Positions 24,706 through 33,210 of a stretch of 43,843 bases of DNA are shown here, one piece after another. Positions within the stretch are counted from its first letter, which is position 1, and each line of letters starts with the position of its first letter. Both the position numbers and the translations under genes were made by a program. The stretch comes from Alphaproteobacteria bacterium. GTDB lineage: Bacteria; Pseudomonadota; Alphaproteobacteria; Micropepsales; Micropepsaceae. Where the stretch lies: assembly GCA_028871345.1 (NCBI GenBank), contig JAGWNK010000035.1, positions 1-43,843 on the forward strand, read 5' to 3'. The notes beneath the pieces were generated by a model. It was not told the origin of the DNA. It did no database searches and was given only the letters and a program-made list of their open reading frames with translations.

Positions 24706-24956
24706 CTCGCATCGCGCCGTCCCCATGTGACAAGTCTGGCGCATTGCCGTCACGAGACAAAAAGTCGGGCGCAGACGCATTGCCATCGCGCACACATCCG
24801 CGATAGAGAGTTGTCGGCAACGCTGGGCTTGTTTATTGTCCGGCCTTCGCGCCAGCCGTCGACGCGGGAGCGTCCGGCGCTTCGAGGGAACGTGTTCGTC
24901 AATCGCGCAGATGAGTTAGGTCTGCCGAAGGCATCGTGCAAGGCAGGGGTGGTCTG

Positions 24957-25463
24957 ATGAAGGGTCAGCGCAAGGTGAATGGGGGCTTTGAACTTGCGGA
25001 AGCTCCGTCGCATCTCATCAAGCGTTGTCAGCAGTACTTCGGGGATCTCTACGCACGCGAGGCGGGGTCCTGCGAGCTGACCAAGCAGCAATTCACAGTG
25101 CTGGCCGCGCTGGAAAACAATGAAGGCGTCAGCCAGACGGCGCTCGTCGAGATGACCGGCATCGACCGTTCGACGCTGGCCGAAATGGTGCGGCGGATGC
25201 TGGAGCGCGGGCTGGTTTCCCGCGAGCGCACCGAAACCGATGCGCGCGCCAACGCGGTGGCGATCACCGGCACCGGCCGCAAGCTCTTGAGAAGCGCCAG
25301 GACGGCGGCCGATCGGGCGGAGAAGCTTCTTCTGGAATCCCTGCCGCAGGCCGAACGCGCCCGCTTCATCAAGTCGCTGGCGGCGATCGCCACGGCCGGC
25401 GAGGCCTTTGCGACGAACGGATCGCCAAAAATGCGCGGCAAGGTGCGCCGGCGCCGCGGCTAG
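24957..25463 (+). CDS. MarR-family transcriptional regulator
   Basis: A 168-residue winged-helix regulator. The DNA-binding region covers about residues 40-105: LTKQQFTVLAALENNEGVSQTALVEMTGIDRSTLAEMVRRMLERGLVSRERTETDARANAVAITGTG, with the wing between the two basic strands. N- and C-terminal helices would form the dimer interface. MarR proteins respond to small phenolic or oxidant ligands; the targets here are unknown. ATG 24957 follows GGCAGGGGT at suitable distance; an in-frame GTG at 24936 is less likely. Its stop overlaps the end of the convergent small gene by 4 bases. Confidence 0.9.
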   Translation: MKGQRKVNGGFELAEAPSHLIKRCQQYFGDLYAREAGSCELTKQQFTVLAALENNEGVSQTALVEMTGIDRSTLAEMVRRMLERGLVSRERTETDARANAVAITGTGRKLLRSARTAADRAEKLLLESLPQAERARFIKSLAAIATAGEAFATNGSPKMRGKVRRRRG

Positions 25464-25774
25464 ACCTTGATATCGACCAAGGTGCCCGGCCGGACCGGAC
25501 CGGCGGGCTTCTCGGGCTGCGGTATCGCCGCAGCTTCCGCTTGCGGTGCGGTCTGCTTGAAGCTCAAGGGCTGGAAGTCGGGCCGTTCCGCAGCGGCAGA
25601 CGGGCGGTTCTGCGCCGTCTGTTGGGATGCGACCTGAAGGTTCGCGGTCGAGATCTGCATGGCCGCGAGAATTTCAGAGATTGGTTGCCGAAACCTCAAC
25701 GGCTGGGCCGATGACGCGCCGCTGGGCGCACGCGCACCATGCGGCGGCGCCGACGCTCGCGGCGCGGAAGGCAT
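25460..25774 (-). CDS. Pro/Ala/Gln-rich protein after ccmC
   Basis: A 104-residue protein of low complexity, without signal peptide or membrane segment. A central segment (ISEILAAMQISTANLQVASQQTAQNRP) looks like one amphipathic helix and loosely recalls the N-terminal helix of flagellar rod-type proteins; the rest is Pro/Ala/Gln linker ending PGTLVDIKV. GGAGGTGG lies directly before ATG 25774, so translation is likely. It sits 24 bases after ccmC, where ccmD would be expected, but lacks the membrane helix of CcmD. Function unknown. Confidence 0.6.
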   Translation of the reverse strand: MPSAPRASAPPHGARAPSGASSAQPLRFRQPISEILAAMQISTANLQVASQQTAQNRPSAAAERPDFQPLSFKQTAPQAEAAAIPQPEKPAGPVRPGTLVDIKV

Positions 25775-25798
25775 ATCCACCTCCAAAGAGGAACGCCG

Positions 25799-26512
25799 TC
25801 ATGGCGATTCCGACAGCATCAGGGACCGCGCCCTACGGCGGAGGATTTCGGTCCGTATGCGAACGATCCACAATGTGAAGAAGAGCAGCGTGAAGGCGAT
25901 TGCCATCAGAAACAGCGGCCACAGGAACACCGGCGCGATCAGCGGCCCGCCCGATCGCAGGATGCTTTCGCCCTGGTGCAGCGTGCGCCACCAGTCCACC
26001 GAGAATTCGATGATCGGCAGGTTCACCGCGCCCACGATGGCGAGGATGGCGCTGGCGCGCGCGGCGCGCGTCTCGTCCTCGATGGCGCTGCCCAGCGCGA
26101 TGTAGCCCAGATAGATCAGGAGCAGCAGCAGGAACGACGTCAGGCGGCCGTCCCACACCCACCAGGCGCCCCACATCGGCTTGCCCCAAAGGGAACCCGT
26201 CACCAGCCCCAGGGCCGTGAAGACGGCGCCCAGGGGGGCTGCGGCCTTGGCGGCGGCATCGGCCAGCGGATGGCGGTTGACGAGGCCGATCACCGACGCC
26301 AGCGCCATCAGGCCGTAGGCCATCATCGCCGTCCAGGCGGCGGGGACGTGGAGAAACATGATGCGGACGGTGTCGCCCTGCTGGTAATCGGGCGGCGTGC
26401 GGAAGCCGAGCACCAGCCCGGCCGCCAGCGCCAGTATGGTGGCGCCGCTCAGCCAGGGCAGGATCGTGCCCGACAGCTCCATGAATTTCTTGGGATTGGC
26501 GTAAGCGAACAT
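25799..26512 (-). CDS. ccmC: cytochrome c maturation protein CcmC (heme ABC permease)
   Basis: A 237-residue inner-membrane protein with six transmembrane helices. It carries the heme-handling tryptophan motif WGAWWVWDGRLTS (about residues 115-127) and the flanking periplasmic histidines (IMFLHVPAAW and FSVDWWRTLHQGES). CcmC presents heme to CcmE during cytochrome c biogenesis. It follows ccmB by only 3 bases and is read with ccmAB as one operon on the minus strand. Confidence 0.95.
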   Translation of the reverse strand: MFAYANPKKFMELSGTILPWLSGATILALAAGLVLGFRTPPDYQQGDTVRIMFLHVPAAWTAMMAYGLMALASVIGLVNRHPLADAAAKAAAPLGAVFTALGLVTGSLWGKPMWGAWWVWDGRLTSFLLLLLIYLGYIALGSAIEDETRAARASAILAIVGAVNLPIIEFSVDWWRTLHQGESILRSGGPLIAPVFLWPLFLMAIAFTLLFFTLWIVRIRTEILRRRARSLMLSESP

Positions 26513-26515
26513 CCG

Positions 26516-27178
26516 TCAACCGAGATTGAGCCGCACCGAGGCGGCAGCCGCGAAGGGGGACAATACCACGGCCAAAAGCGAGAACGCGGCGAGCAACAAC
26601 ATGGCGCCGTTCGACATCGCATCCAGCACGGCCAAGACGGCGCCGCTGCCGAAAATGACGGCCGGCGCCAGCAACGGCAGAACGATGAGAGGCAGGATCA
26701 ATCCGCCGCGCCGGATCGACAGCGTCAGCGCGGCGCCGATGGCGCCGATGGCGCTGACGGCGGGCGTGCCCACCAGAAGCGACAGGACCAGGGCCCCCGT
26801 CGGCGCCACGGGCAGGTTGTAGAGCACGGCGAGCAGCGCCGAAAGCAGCGTGAGCGGCAAGCCGGTGGCGAGCCAATGCGCCGCGATCTTGGCGAAGGCC
26901 GAAGCTTCGAGCGACATCGGCGCCAAAGCCAGCAGATCGAGACTGCCGTCCTCGTAATCGGCCTGGAACAGCCGGTCGAGAGAGAGCAGCGCCGCCAGCA
27001 CCGCGGCCACCCACAACACGCCGCCGGCGATGCGCGCCAGGAGCTTGAGGTCGGGGCCTACCCCCAAAGGCACCAGCGTCACCACGCAGGCGAAGAAAGC
27101 CAGCGCCAGCGCCGCGCCGCCGCCGGCGCGCACGGCGAGGCTGGTGTCGCGCTTGAGGAGGGCAAAGAACGGTGTCAT
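26516..27178 (-). CDS. ccmB: heme exporter subunit CcmB
   Basis: A 220-residue membrane subunit of the CcmAB transporter, needed to release holo-CcmE. Start MTPFFALLKRDTSLAVRAGG is typical, followed by six hydrophobic segments, with LFQADYEDGSLDLL and LPLTLLSALLAVLYNLP as family marks. The frame runs upstream to 27559 through the hairpin spacer and ccmA, but ATG 27178 is the family start. A 79-bp spacer with hairpin element copy D separates it from ccmA, unusually wide for this gene pair. Confidence 0.94.
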   Translation of the reverse strand: MTPFFALLKRDTSLAVRAGGGAALALAFFACVVTLVPLGVGPDLKLLARIAGGVLWVAAVLAALLSLDRLFQADYEDGSLDLLALAPMSLEASAFAKIAAHWLATGLPLTLLSALLAVLYNLPVAPTGALVLSLLVGTPAVSAIGAIGAALTLSIRRGGLILPLIVLPLLAPAVIFGSGAVLAVLDAMSNGAMLLLAAFSLLAVVLSPFAAAASVRLNLG

Positions 27179-27203
27179 GCCGCCATTTCCTTCCTCCCCC
27201 CTC

Positions 27204-27240
27204 GCCGGCTTCGCCGGCACTCCCCCCGTGAACAGGGGGA
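27204..27240. repeat. composite hairpin element, copy D
   Basis: A variable stem (GCCGGC-ttc-GCCGGC, 27204-27218) is followed by TCCCCC...GGGGGA (27221-27240); a C-run precedes it (27194-27201). It lies between ccmA and ccmB inside the operon, 17 bases after the ccmA stop. Confidence 0.75.
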
Positions 27241-27257
27241 AAAAGCATTTGCGCCCG

Positions 27258-27875
27258 TCATGGCTCGCTCCCCAACCGCAACGCATCGCAATCGATGCCG
27301 AGCGGCTCGTGGGTGGCGGCGACGACGAGGCCGCCTGCGGCGCAATGGGCGGTGATCGCCTGGGCGACCAGCGCCTTGCCCGCGGTGTCGAGCGCCGCCA
27401 AAGGTTCATCGAGCAGCCACAGGGGACGCATCGAAAGATGCAGCCGCGCCAGGCCGAGGCGGCGCTTCTGCCCGGCGGAAAGATACTGCCCCGGCAGGTC
27501 GGCGATGGCGGTGAGGCCGAACGGGGCCAGCATCGTCTGGGGATCCTTGGGGCTCTCATAGAGGCGGGCGTGGAAGGCGAGCTGCTCGCGCACCGTCATC
27601 TGCGGCTTCACGGCGTCCTGATGGGCGTGCCAGCCGATGAAGCGGCCGCGCTCCTCGGGCTCGTCGGCGGCGACGGTGTCGCTCAGCACACGGACGGTGC
27701 CGGAGGCCTGCTTGAGGAAGCCGGCAAGCAGGCGCAACAGCGAGGTCTTGCCCGAGCCGTTGGGTCCCTCAAGCGCCAGCGCGCGGCCGCCCAAGAGCGT
27801 GAAGGCCAGGCCGCGGAACAGCACGCGCTGTCCGCGGATGCAGGTCAGGTCGGTCACCTCGAGCGCGATCGTCAT
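27258..27875 (-). CDS. ccmA: heme exporter ATPase CcmA
   Basis: A 205-residue ABC ATPase of the CcmAB complex. Visible are Walker A GPNGSGKTSLLRLLAG (about residues 38-45), the signature LSAGQKRRLGLARL with the Ala variant common in CcmA, Walker B PLWLLDEPLAALD, and the switch His in VVAATHEPLG. ATG 27875 is the family start; the open frame to 27914 is discarded. First gene of ccmABC. No ccmD, ccmE, ccmG or ccmH is seen nearby. Confidence 0.94.
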   Translation of the reverse strand: MTIALEVTDLTCIRGQRVLFRGLAFTLLGGRALALEGPNGSGKTSLLRLLAGFLKQASGTVRVLSDTVAADEPEERGRFIGWHAHQDAVKPQMTVREQLAFHARLYESPKDPQTMLAPFGLTAIADLPGQYLSAGQKRRLGLARLHLSMRPLWLLDEPLAALDTAGKALVAQAITAHCAAGGLVVAATHEPLGIDCDALRLGSEP

Positions 27876-27970
27876 GCCGGCGGATATCCCCACACCCGGA
27901 CGGGTGATGGGCATACATAGCCGGTCGGGCCAGGCCTGTCGAAGCGACAGGGCGGCCCGGGCCGTAGGGA

Positions 27971-28693
27971 TTAGTACATATGCTGGCCGCCGTTGATCGA
28001 CAGAGTCGAGCCGGTGATGAAGCCCCCCTCGTCGGCCACCAGGAACAGCACGCCGCGCGCGATCTCGCCCGCCTGGCCGAGGCGGCCCACCGGAATGCGC
28101 GCCACGATCTTCTCAAGCACGTGCTTGGGCACCGCGGCCACCATGTCGGTGTCGATGTAGCCGGGCGCGATGGCGTTGACCGTGATGCCCTTGGCCGCAC
28201 CCTCCTGGGCCAGGGCCTTGGTGAAGCCGTGGATGCCCGACTTGGCGGCGGCGTAGTTCACCTGTCCGTATTGCCCCGCCTGGCCGTTGATCGAGCCGAT
28301 GTTCACGATCCGCCCGAAGCCGCGCGCCAGCATCATTTCCCAGACCGCCTTGCACATGTTGAAGCAGCCGCCGAGGTTGGTGTCGACCACGCGGTCCCAG
28401 CCGTCGCGCTCCATCTTGCGCATGGTGCCGTCATGGGTGATGCCGGCATTGTTGACCAGCACATCGACGGGGCCGAGCGCCGCCGCCACCTTGGCCACGC
28501 CCTCAAGGCAGGCCTCGTAATCGGCCACGTCCCATTTGTGGGCGGCGATGCCGGTGCGCGCCTGGAAGGCCGCGGCCCGCTCGTCGTTGCCCGCATAGGT
28601 GGCGGCGACCCTGTAGCCCGCGTCCCCGAGGGCGATCGAGATCGCCTCGCCGATGCCGCGCGTTCCGCCCGTGACGATTGCCACCCGTGACAT
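27971..28693 (-). CDS. phaB: acetoacetyl-CoA reductase
   Basis: A 240-residue short-chain dehydrogenase/reductase that makes (R)-3-hydroxybutyryl-CoA for PHA synthesis, using NADPH. It shows the cofactor motif VTGGTRGIGEAI (residues 7-18), NNAGITHDGTMRKM, catalytic Ser in NIGSINGQAGQYGQVNYAAAK (shared with the YxxxK pair near 150-154) and the family ending GSTLSINGGQHMY. The GQHMY end and THDGTM are typical of PhaB rather than FabG. ATG 28693 has GGGAGAAGG ahead of it. It is separated from phaA by about 2.4 kb. Confidence 0.95.
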   Translation of the reverse strand: MSRVAIVTGGTRGIGEAISIALGDAGYRVAATYAGNDERAAAFQARTGIAAHKWDVADYEACLEGVAKVAAALGPVDVLVNNAGITHDGTMRKMERDGWDRVVDTNLGGCFNMCKAVWEMMLARGFGRIVNIGSINGQAGQYGQVNYAAAKSGIHGFTKALAQEGAAKGITVNAIAPGYIDTDMVAAVPKHVLEKIVARIPVGRLGQAGEIARGVLFLVADEGGFITGSTLSINGGQHMY

Positions 28694-29064
28694 GGACCTT
28701 CTCCCTTGGTTGGAAGAGTTCTCATAAAGCACCGGACGGGCGGGGCGCGAGCCTTTGGCGCCTTTTTTGTGTGGTGCAGTGCGGCAAGCCGGTGCTCGTT
28801 TCGTCGCAACGCAGCGGGAGGCCCCGATGCCCCCTTTATAGCCACGGCGAACGAGAGGGTTTCCTATCGTGCGCCGCCGCCCGGTTTTCGGCGTGAGCTG
28901 CGGCAGGCCCGCGGAGGCCGCACGTCAGGCGGCGATCACTGAGCACCTTGACTCACCAAGGGTTCGCGGAGGTCGCGTTCGTGCTGCGGCCGCTTGGCGG
29001 CCAATCGCCGGCTTCCTCCGGTTCAGGCGCAGGCGAGTGTGCGCCAGGCCCTTGCGCCCCCTTC

Positions 29065-29113
29065 GTCGCGAGCATGCTGCGCAGGTTCGCGACACTCCCC
29101 CCGCGAGCGGGGG
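29065..29113. repeat. composite hairpin element, copy E
   Basis: A variable stem with arms GTCGCGA (29065-29071) and TCGCGAC (29087-29093) is followed by CCCCC-gcgagc-GGGGG (29098-29113). It lies in the 508-bp divergent spacer 28694-29201, about 90 bases upstream of the small secreted-protein gene. No gene is supported elsewhere in that spacer. Confidence 0.7.
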
Positions 29114-29201
29114 AAGAAAGCTATGCGTCGGCCGGGGCTGGCCAGACCGCGGCACGCGTATTACAATTGGTTGCAACACAGGGTTGATGCGTGGGGGTAT
29201 C

Positions 29202-29495
29202 ATGCGACGTTTTCTTTCGGCTGCGCTTGTCTTGGGCGCGATGGCGGTTGGTGGTGCCTATGCCGCGGATAGCGGCACCGCCCAGCCGGCAGCGACGACC
29301 GATCAGAATTCCAGCCAGACCTCTGATCTCAACGAGATCATCTGCAAGCAGATGGGACCGCCCACGGGCAGCCGGCTCGGCAACAAGAAGGTCTGCCAGA
29401 CCAGGAAGCGCTGGCTGGAACTCGAGCGCCAAACCCAGGATCAACTCGACAAGGCCCAGCGCGGTTGCGGCGGCGGCGGCTGCGGCGGGCAATGA
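29202..29495 (+). CDS. small secreted protein with conserved Cys
   Basis: A 97-residue protein with signal peptide MRRFLSAALVLGAMAVGGAYA (cleaved before ADS). The mature part has a Gln/Thr/Ser-rich linker, then IICKQMGPPTGSRLGNKKVCQTRKRWLELERQTQDQLDKAQRGC and a Gly/Cys tail. The TGSRLG...VC-x-T-x-x-W pattern recurs in small exported proteins of caulobacters and sphingomonads (from memory) and has no known function. ATG 29202 is preceded by GGGGGT; the frame runs further upstream through the repeat-rich spacer, which is not believed coding. Confidence 0.8.
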   Translation: MRRFLSAALVLGAMAVGGAYAADSGTAQPAATTDQNSSQTSDLNEIICKQMGPPTGSRLGNKKVCQTRKRWLELERQTQDQLDKAQRGCGGGGCGGQ

Positions 29496-29573
29496 CGGCC
29501 ATCTGACGCGGGGGCCGACGAGGCCGTTGCGCAGGCAAACGTAGCGTTCGCAGGCTCAGGCCTGCCCCCACGC

Positions 29574-29627
29574 GATCCGGCTACACTTCGTTACGCCGGA
29601 TCGACCTCCCCCTTTCAGGGGGAGGAA
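29574..29627. repeat. composite hairpin element, copy F
   Basis: A variable stem GATCCGGC (29574-29581) / GCCGGATC (29595-29602) is followed by CCTCCCCCT-ttc-AGGGGGAGG (29605-29625). The 26 bp from 29602 to 29627 match copy B exactly. It ends 20 bases before the aminotransferase stop codon on the minus strand. Confidence 0.85.
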
Positions 29628-29647
29628 ACAGGCAGCTGGAAGAACGC

Positions 29648-30898
29648 CTACTTCCCCCAACCCTTGATGACGCGGCCGAGGCGGGCGATGCCCTCCTCGA
29701 TGCGGTCCTCGGGCATCAGCGAGAAGCTGAGGCGGATATGGTTGGCGCCGGTGCCGTCGAAGTAGAACGCCTTGCCCGGCACGAAGGCCACCTTCTCGCG
29801 CTCGATCGCCGCGGCGAGAAGCTCGGCGCCGTCTAAGCCTTCGGGCAGCGTCACCCAGACGAACATGCCCCCGCCCGGACGCGTCCAGCTGACGCCCTCG
29901 GGCATGTGGCGCTCGAGCGCCGCCAGCATGGCGTCGCGGCGTTTGGCATAGGCGGCGGCGAGCCGGCTCACCTGGCGCTCGAACACCTCGGTGACGACGC
30001 GGTGCATCACCACCTGGTTGAGCGAAGAGGAATGCAGATCGGTCGCCTGCTTGGCCAGCACCGCCTTCTTCACCAGGTCGTGGGCGGCGCAGATCCAGCC
30101 GAGCCTGAGCCCCGGCGCGATGGTCTTGGAGAAGGTGCCGCAATAGATGACACGGCTCGAATCGATGTGGCCGCGCCGCGCCACGTCGAGCGCCAGGCAG
30201 GACGGCACGGCGGCGCCGTCATAGCCCAGCGCCTCATAGGCGGTATCCTCGATCAGCGGGATGTCGAGATCGGCGACGGCGTCGAGCAGGCGCTCGCGCG
30301 CCGCCCGCGGCACGCTGATGCCCGTGGGATTGGCGAAATCGGAGACCACATAAGCCATGGCGAGGCGGCTCGAGGCGGCCGCGGCCTCCTCGCGATAGGC
30401 GGCGGGCGTCATGTTGCCGTCGAGCTTCAGCTCGGCGAAGCGCGGCTCGTAGGTGTTGAAGGCCTGCAAGGCACCGAGATAGGTCGGCTTGGTGACGAGC
30501 GCGGTGTCGTTCCTGCCGAGAAACAGCTTGGCCAGCAGATCGAGCGCCTGCTGCGAGCCCGAGGTCAGCATCACATTGTCGATGTCGCAGGCGATGCCCA
30601 GGCGCGCCATGCGGCTGACGATCCAGGCCCTGAGAGGCGGATAGCCTTCGCTCACCGAATACTGCAGGGCGGCCGAGCCCAGCGCGGGATCGCCCAGCAC
30701 CTCGGCATGGGCGCGCTGCATGGCGGCCATGGGAAACAGCGCCGGATCGGGAATGCCGCCGGCGAAGGAGATGATGTCGCCGCGGGCCAGCAGCTTGAGC
30801 AGCTCGCGAATCTCGGAGGCGCGCATGCGCTCGGCGCGGTGGGCGAAGAGGGCCTCCCAATCGCGGTTCTTGAGCTCCGCTTCGGGTGCATACGACAT
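29648..30898 (-). CDS. PLP-dependent aminotransferase, class I/II
   Basis: A 416-residue fold-type I aminotransferase of the LysN/2-aminoadipate-transaminase-like group. Marks are DIISFAGGIPDPALFP, LTSGSQQALDLLAK, SDFANPTGIS, IEDTAYEALGYDG, the PLP-lysine motif GTFSKTIAPGLRLGW (Lys near 256) and RLSFSLMPEDRI at the end. The substrate is probably an amino acid with an alpha-keto partner, but specificity cannot be read. It lacks a MocR DNA-binding domain. It sits between phaB and phaA without obvious metabolic link to PHA. Confidence 0.92.
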   Translation of the reverse strand: MSYAPEAELKNRDWEALFAHRAERMRASEIRELLKLLARGDIISFAGGIPDPALFPMAAMQRAHAEVLGDPALGSAALQYSVSEGYPPLRAWIVSRMARLGIACDIDNVMLTSGSQQALDLLAKLFLGRNDTALVTKPTYLGALQAFNTYEPRFAELKLDGNMTPAAYREEAAAASSRLAMAYVVSDFANPTGISVPRAARERLLDAVADLDIPLIEDTAYEALGYDGAAVPSCLALDVARRGHIDSSRVIYCGTFSKTIAPGLRLGWICAAHDLVKKAVLAKQATDLHSSSLNQVVMHRVVTEVFERQVSRLAAAYAKRRDAMLAALERHMPEGVSWTRPGGGMFVWVTLPEGLDGAELLAAAIEREKVAFVPGKAFYFDGTGANHIRLSFSLMPEDRIEEGIARLGRVIKGWGK

Positions 30899-31043
30899 GG
30901 GATCATCCCCGTTGAAAACGGCGGATTATCCCGCACAAGACGGCAAAAGAAAAAGCGCAGATGGCCGCCATATAAAATGATCGCGGCGGCGGGCGGGGCT
31001 GTGCGGAACTTGCGGCGGCACGCGCGAATGCGTCAGACAGATG

Positions 31044-31098
31044 CGCGAGGCACCGCGGGCTCCGCTTCGCGTTTTTCGACCTCCCCACAAGAGGGAGG
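31044..31098. repeat. composite hairpin element, copy G
   Basis: Arms CGCGA (31044-31048) and TCGCG (31067-31071) form a weak variable stem, followed by CGACCTCCCC and GGGAGG (31077-31098), the same entry sequence as copies B and F. It ends 4 bases before the phaA stop on the minus strand. Confidence 0.65.
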
Positions 31099-31102
31099 CG
31101 AG

Positions 31103-32278
<1,176 letters not shown>

Positions 32279-32299
32279 CGCGATCTCCTGTCCGTCTTG

Positions 32300-32416
32300 T
32301 TGCAGCGCGCGCAAATTGCCGCGAATGCGAGTGCCCGACAACCGAGACCATTAATGCTTGGTTTTCAATATCTTATGAGACATAGTCGCCGCCAGGCCGT
32401 TTTGCATCTGCGCAAA
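32300..32416. promoter_or_regulatory. phaA-phaR spacer with TGC-containing dyads
   Basis: Two dyads of similar type lie in the divergent spacer: TTGCAGCGCGCGCAA (32300-32314) and TTTGC-atctgc-GCAAA (32401-32416). PhaR of other alphaproteobacteria is reported to bind TGC-rich dyads (CTGC-N3/4-GCAG), so these are candidate sites for autoregulation and phaA control. Neither is an exact match to that consensus. Confidence 0.35.
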
Positions 32417-32491
32417 CAGCGCTGGACAGGCTAGTATTTGTCGGGTTGGCTTCCCCCTCAGGGCGGCGAAAGCGATCATCAGGGACAGGGC

Positions 32492-33073
32492 GTGGCGGAC
32501 GAAACATCGAAGGGCGAACCCCCGGTCGTCATCAAGAAATACGCGAACCGGCGGCTCTACAACACGCAGACCTCGAGCTATGTGACGCTCGACCATCTCT
32601 GCGAGATGGTGAAGCGCGGCGTCGAGTTCGAAGTGCACGACGCGCGCACCGGCGAAGACATCACCCGCTCGGTCCTCACCCAGATCATCTTCGAAGAGGA
32701 AGCCAAGGGGCAGAACCTCTTGCCCATCCGCTTCCTGCGCCAGCTCATCCGCTTCTACGGCGATTCGATGCAGGCCTTCGTGCCGGGCTATCTCGACCTG
32801 TCGATGGAGAGCTTCACCAAGAACCAGGACGCCATGCGCAGCCGCATCGCCGAGGCCTTCGGCGGCGGCAGCCAGGCGCTGGAGAACCTGACGCGGCAGA
32901 ACCTGCAGATGTTCGAACGCGCCATGCAGATGTTCTCGCCCTTCGCACCGCGCCCGGCGCGCGAAGAGGAACCCCGCAGCAACGGGGCCGGCCCCTCCGA
33001 AGAGATCAGCGAACTCAAGAGCGAGATCGAGGCCATGCGCCGCCAGCTCGCCGAGCTCAGCCAGCGAAAATAG
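32492..33073 (+). CDS. phaR: polyhydroxyalkanoate synthesis repressor PhaR
   Basis: A 193-residue DNA- and PHA-binding regulator that represses phasin genes and itself until polymer granules titrate it away. The N-terminal PHB_acc_N domain is plain: VVIKKYANRRLYNTQTSSYV, LDHLCEMVKRGVEFEVHDARTGEDITRSVLTQII. The second domain follows (LLPIRFLRQLIRFYGDSMQAFVPGYLDLSMESF) and a C-terminal coiled coil (EEISELKSEIEAMRRQLAELSQ). GTG 32492 is preceded by CAGGGACAGG and gives the family start; a TTG at 32438 is rejected. It is divergent from phaA. Confidence 0.95.
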   Translation: MADETSKGEPPVVIKKYANRRLYNTQTSSYVTLDHLCEMVKRGVEFEVHDARTGEDITRSVLTQIIFEEEAKGQNLLPIRFLRQLIRFYGDSMQAFVPGYLDLSMESFTKNQDAMRSRIAEAFGGGSQALENLTRQNLQMFERAMQMFSPFAPRPAREEEPRSNGAGPSEEISELKSEIEAMRRQLAELSQRK

Positions 33074-33189
33074 ACGGCCGCGGGGAACGGGCCGGACACG
33101 CACGACTTTCGCAGGCAGCCGCCCGCCCCGCCCCAACACGCGCCGACAGAAATGAGATAGTCTGCCCCGCGACTCTGCGGGGGGATGGC

Positions 33190-33210
33190 ATGCAGCGGTC
33201 TGTGCCATGA
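33190..33210 (+). CDS. possible 6-codon leader ORF before the fusion enzyme
   Basis: ATG 33190 encodes MQRSVP and stops at TGA 33208-33210, overlapping the next gene's ATG as ATGA. The tiny ORF is preceded by GCGGGGGGATGGC, a purine-rich ribosome-site candidate that the main gene lacks. It may serve translational coupling. It could also be chance, since the upstream frame reads open from elsewhere. Confidence 0.3.
   Translation: MQRSVP

Noticed and set aside
24706..24956. Loose repeats with GCATTGCC before the MarR gene as CRISPR-like or operator repeats
   Set aside because: Only two imperfect copies of unequal spacing; no array and no clear dyad.
25739..27355. Long plus-strand frame opposite ccmC and ccmB
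   Set aside because: Low-complexity Arg/Gln/His-rich translation, no domain; ccm genes on the minus strand explain the openness.
28694..29201. Possible gene or degraded gene in the phaB upstream spacer
   Set aside because: Frames in both directions are Arg/Pro-rich and run through a hairpin element; no start with a ribosome site and no family match.
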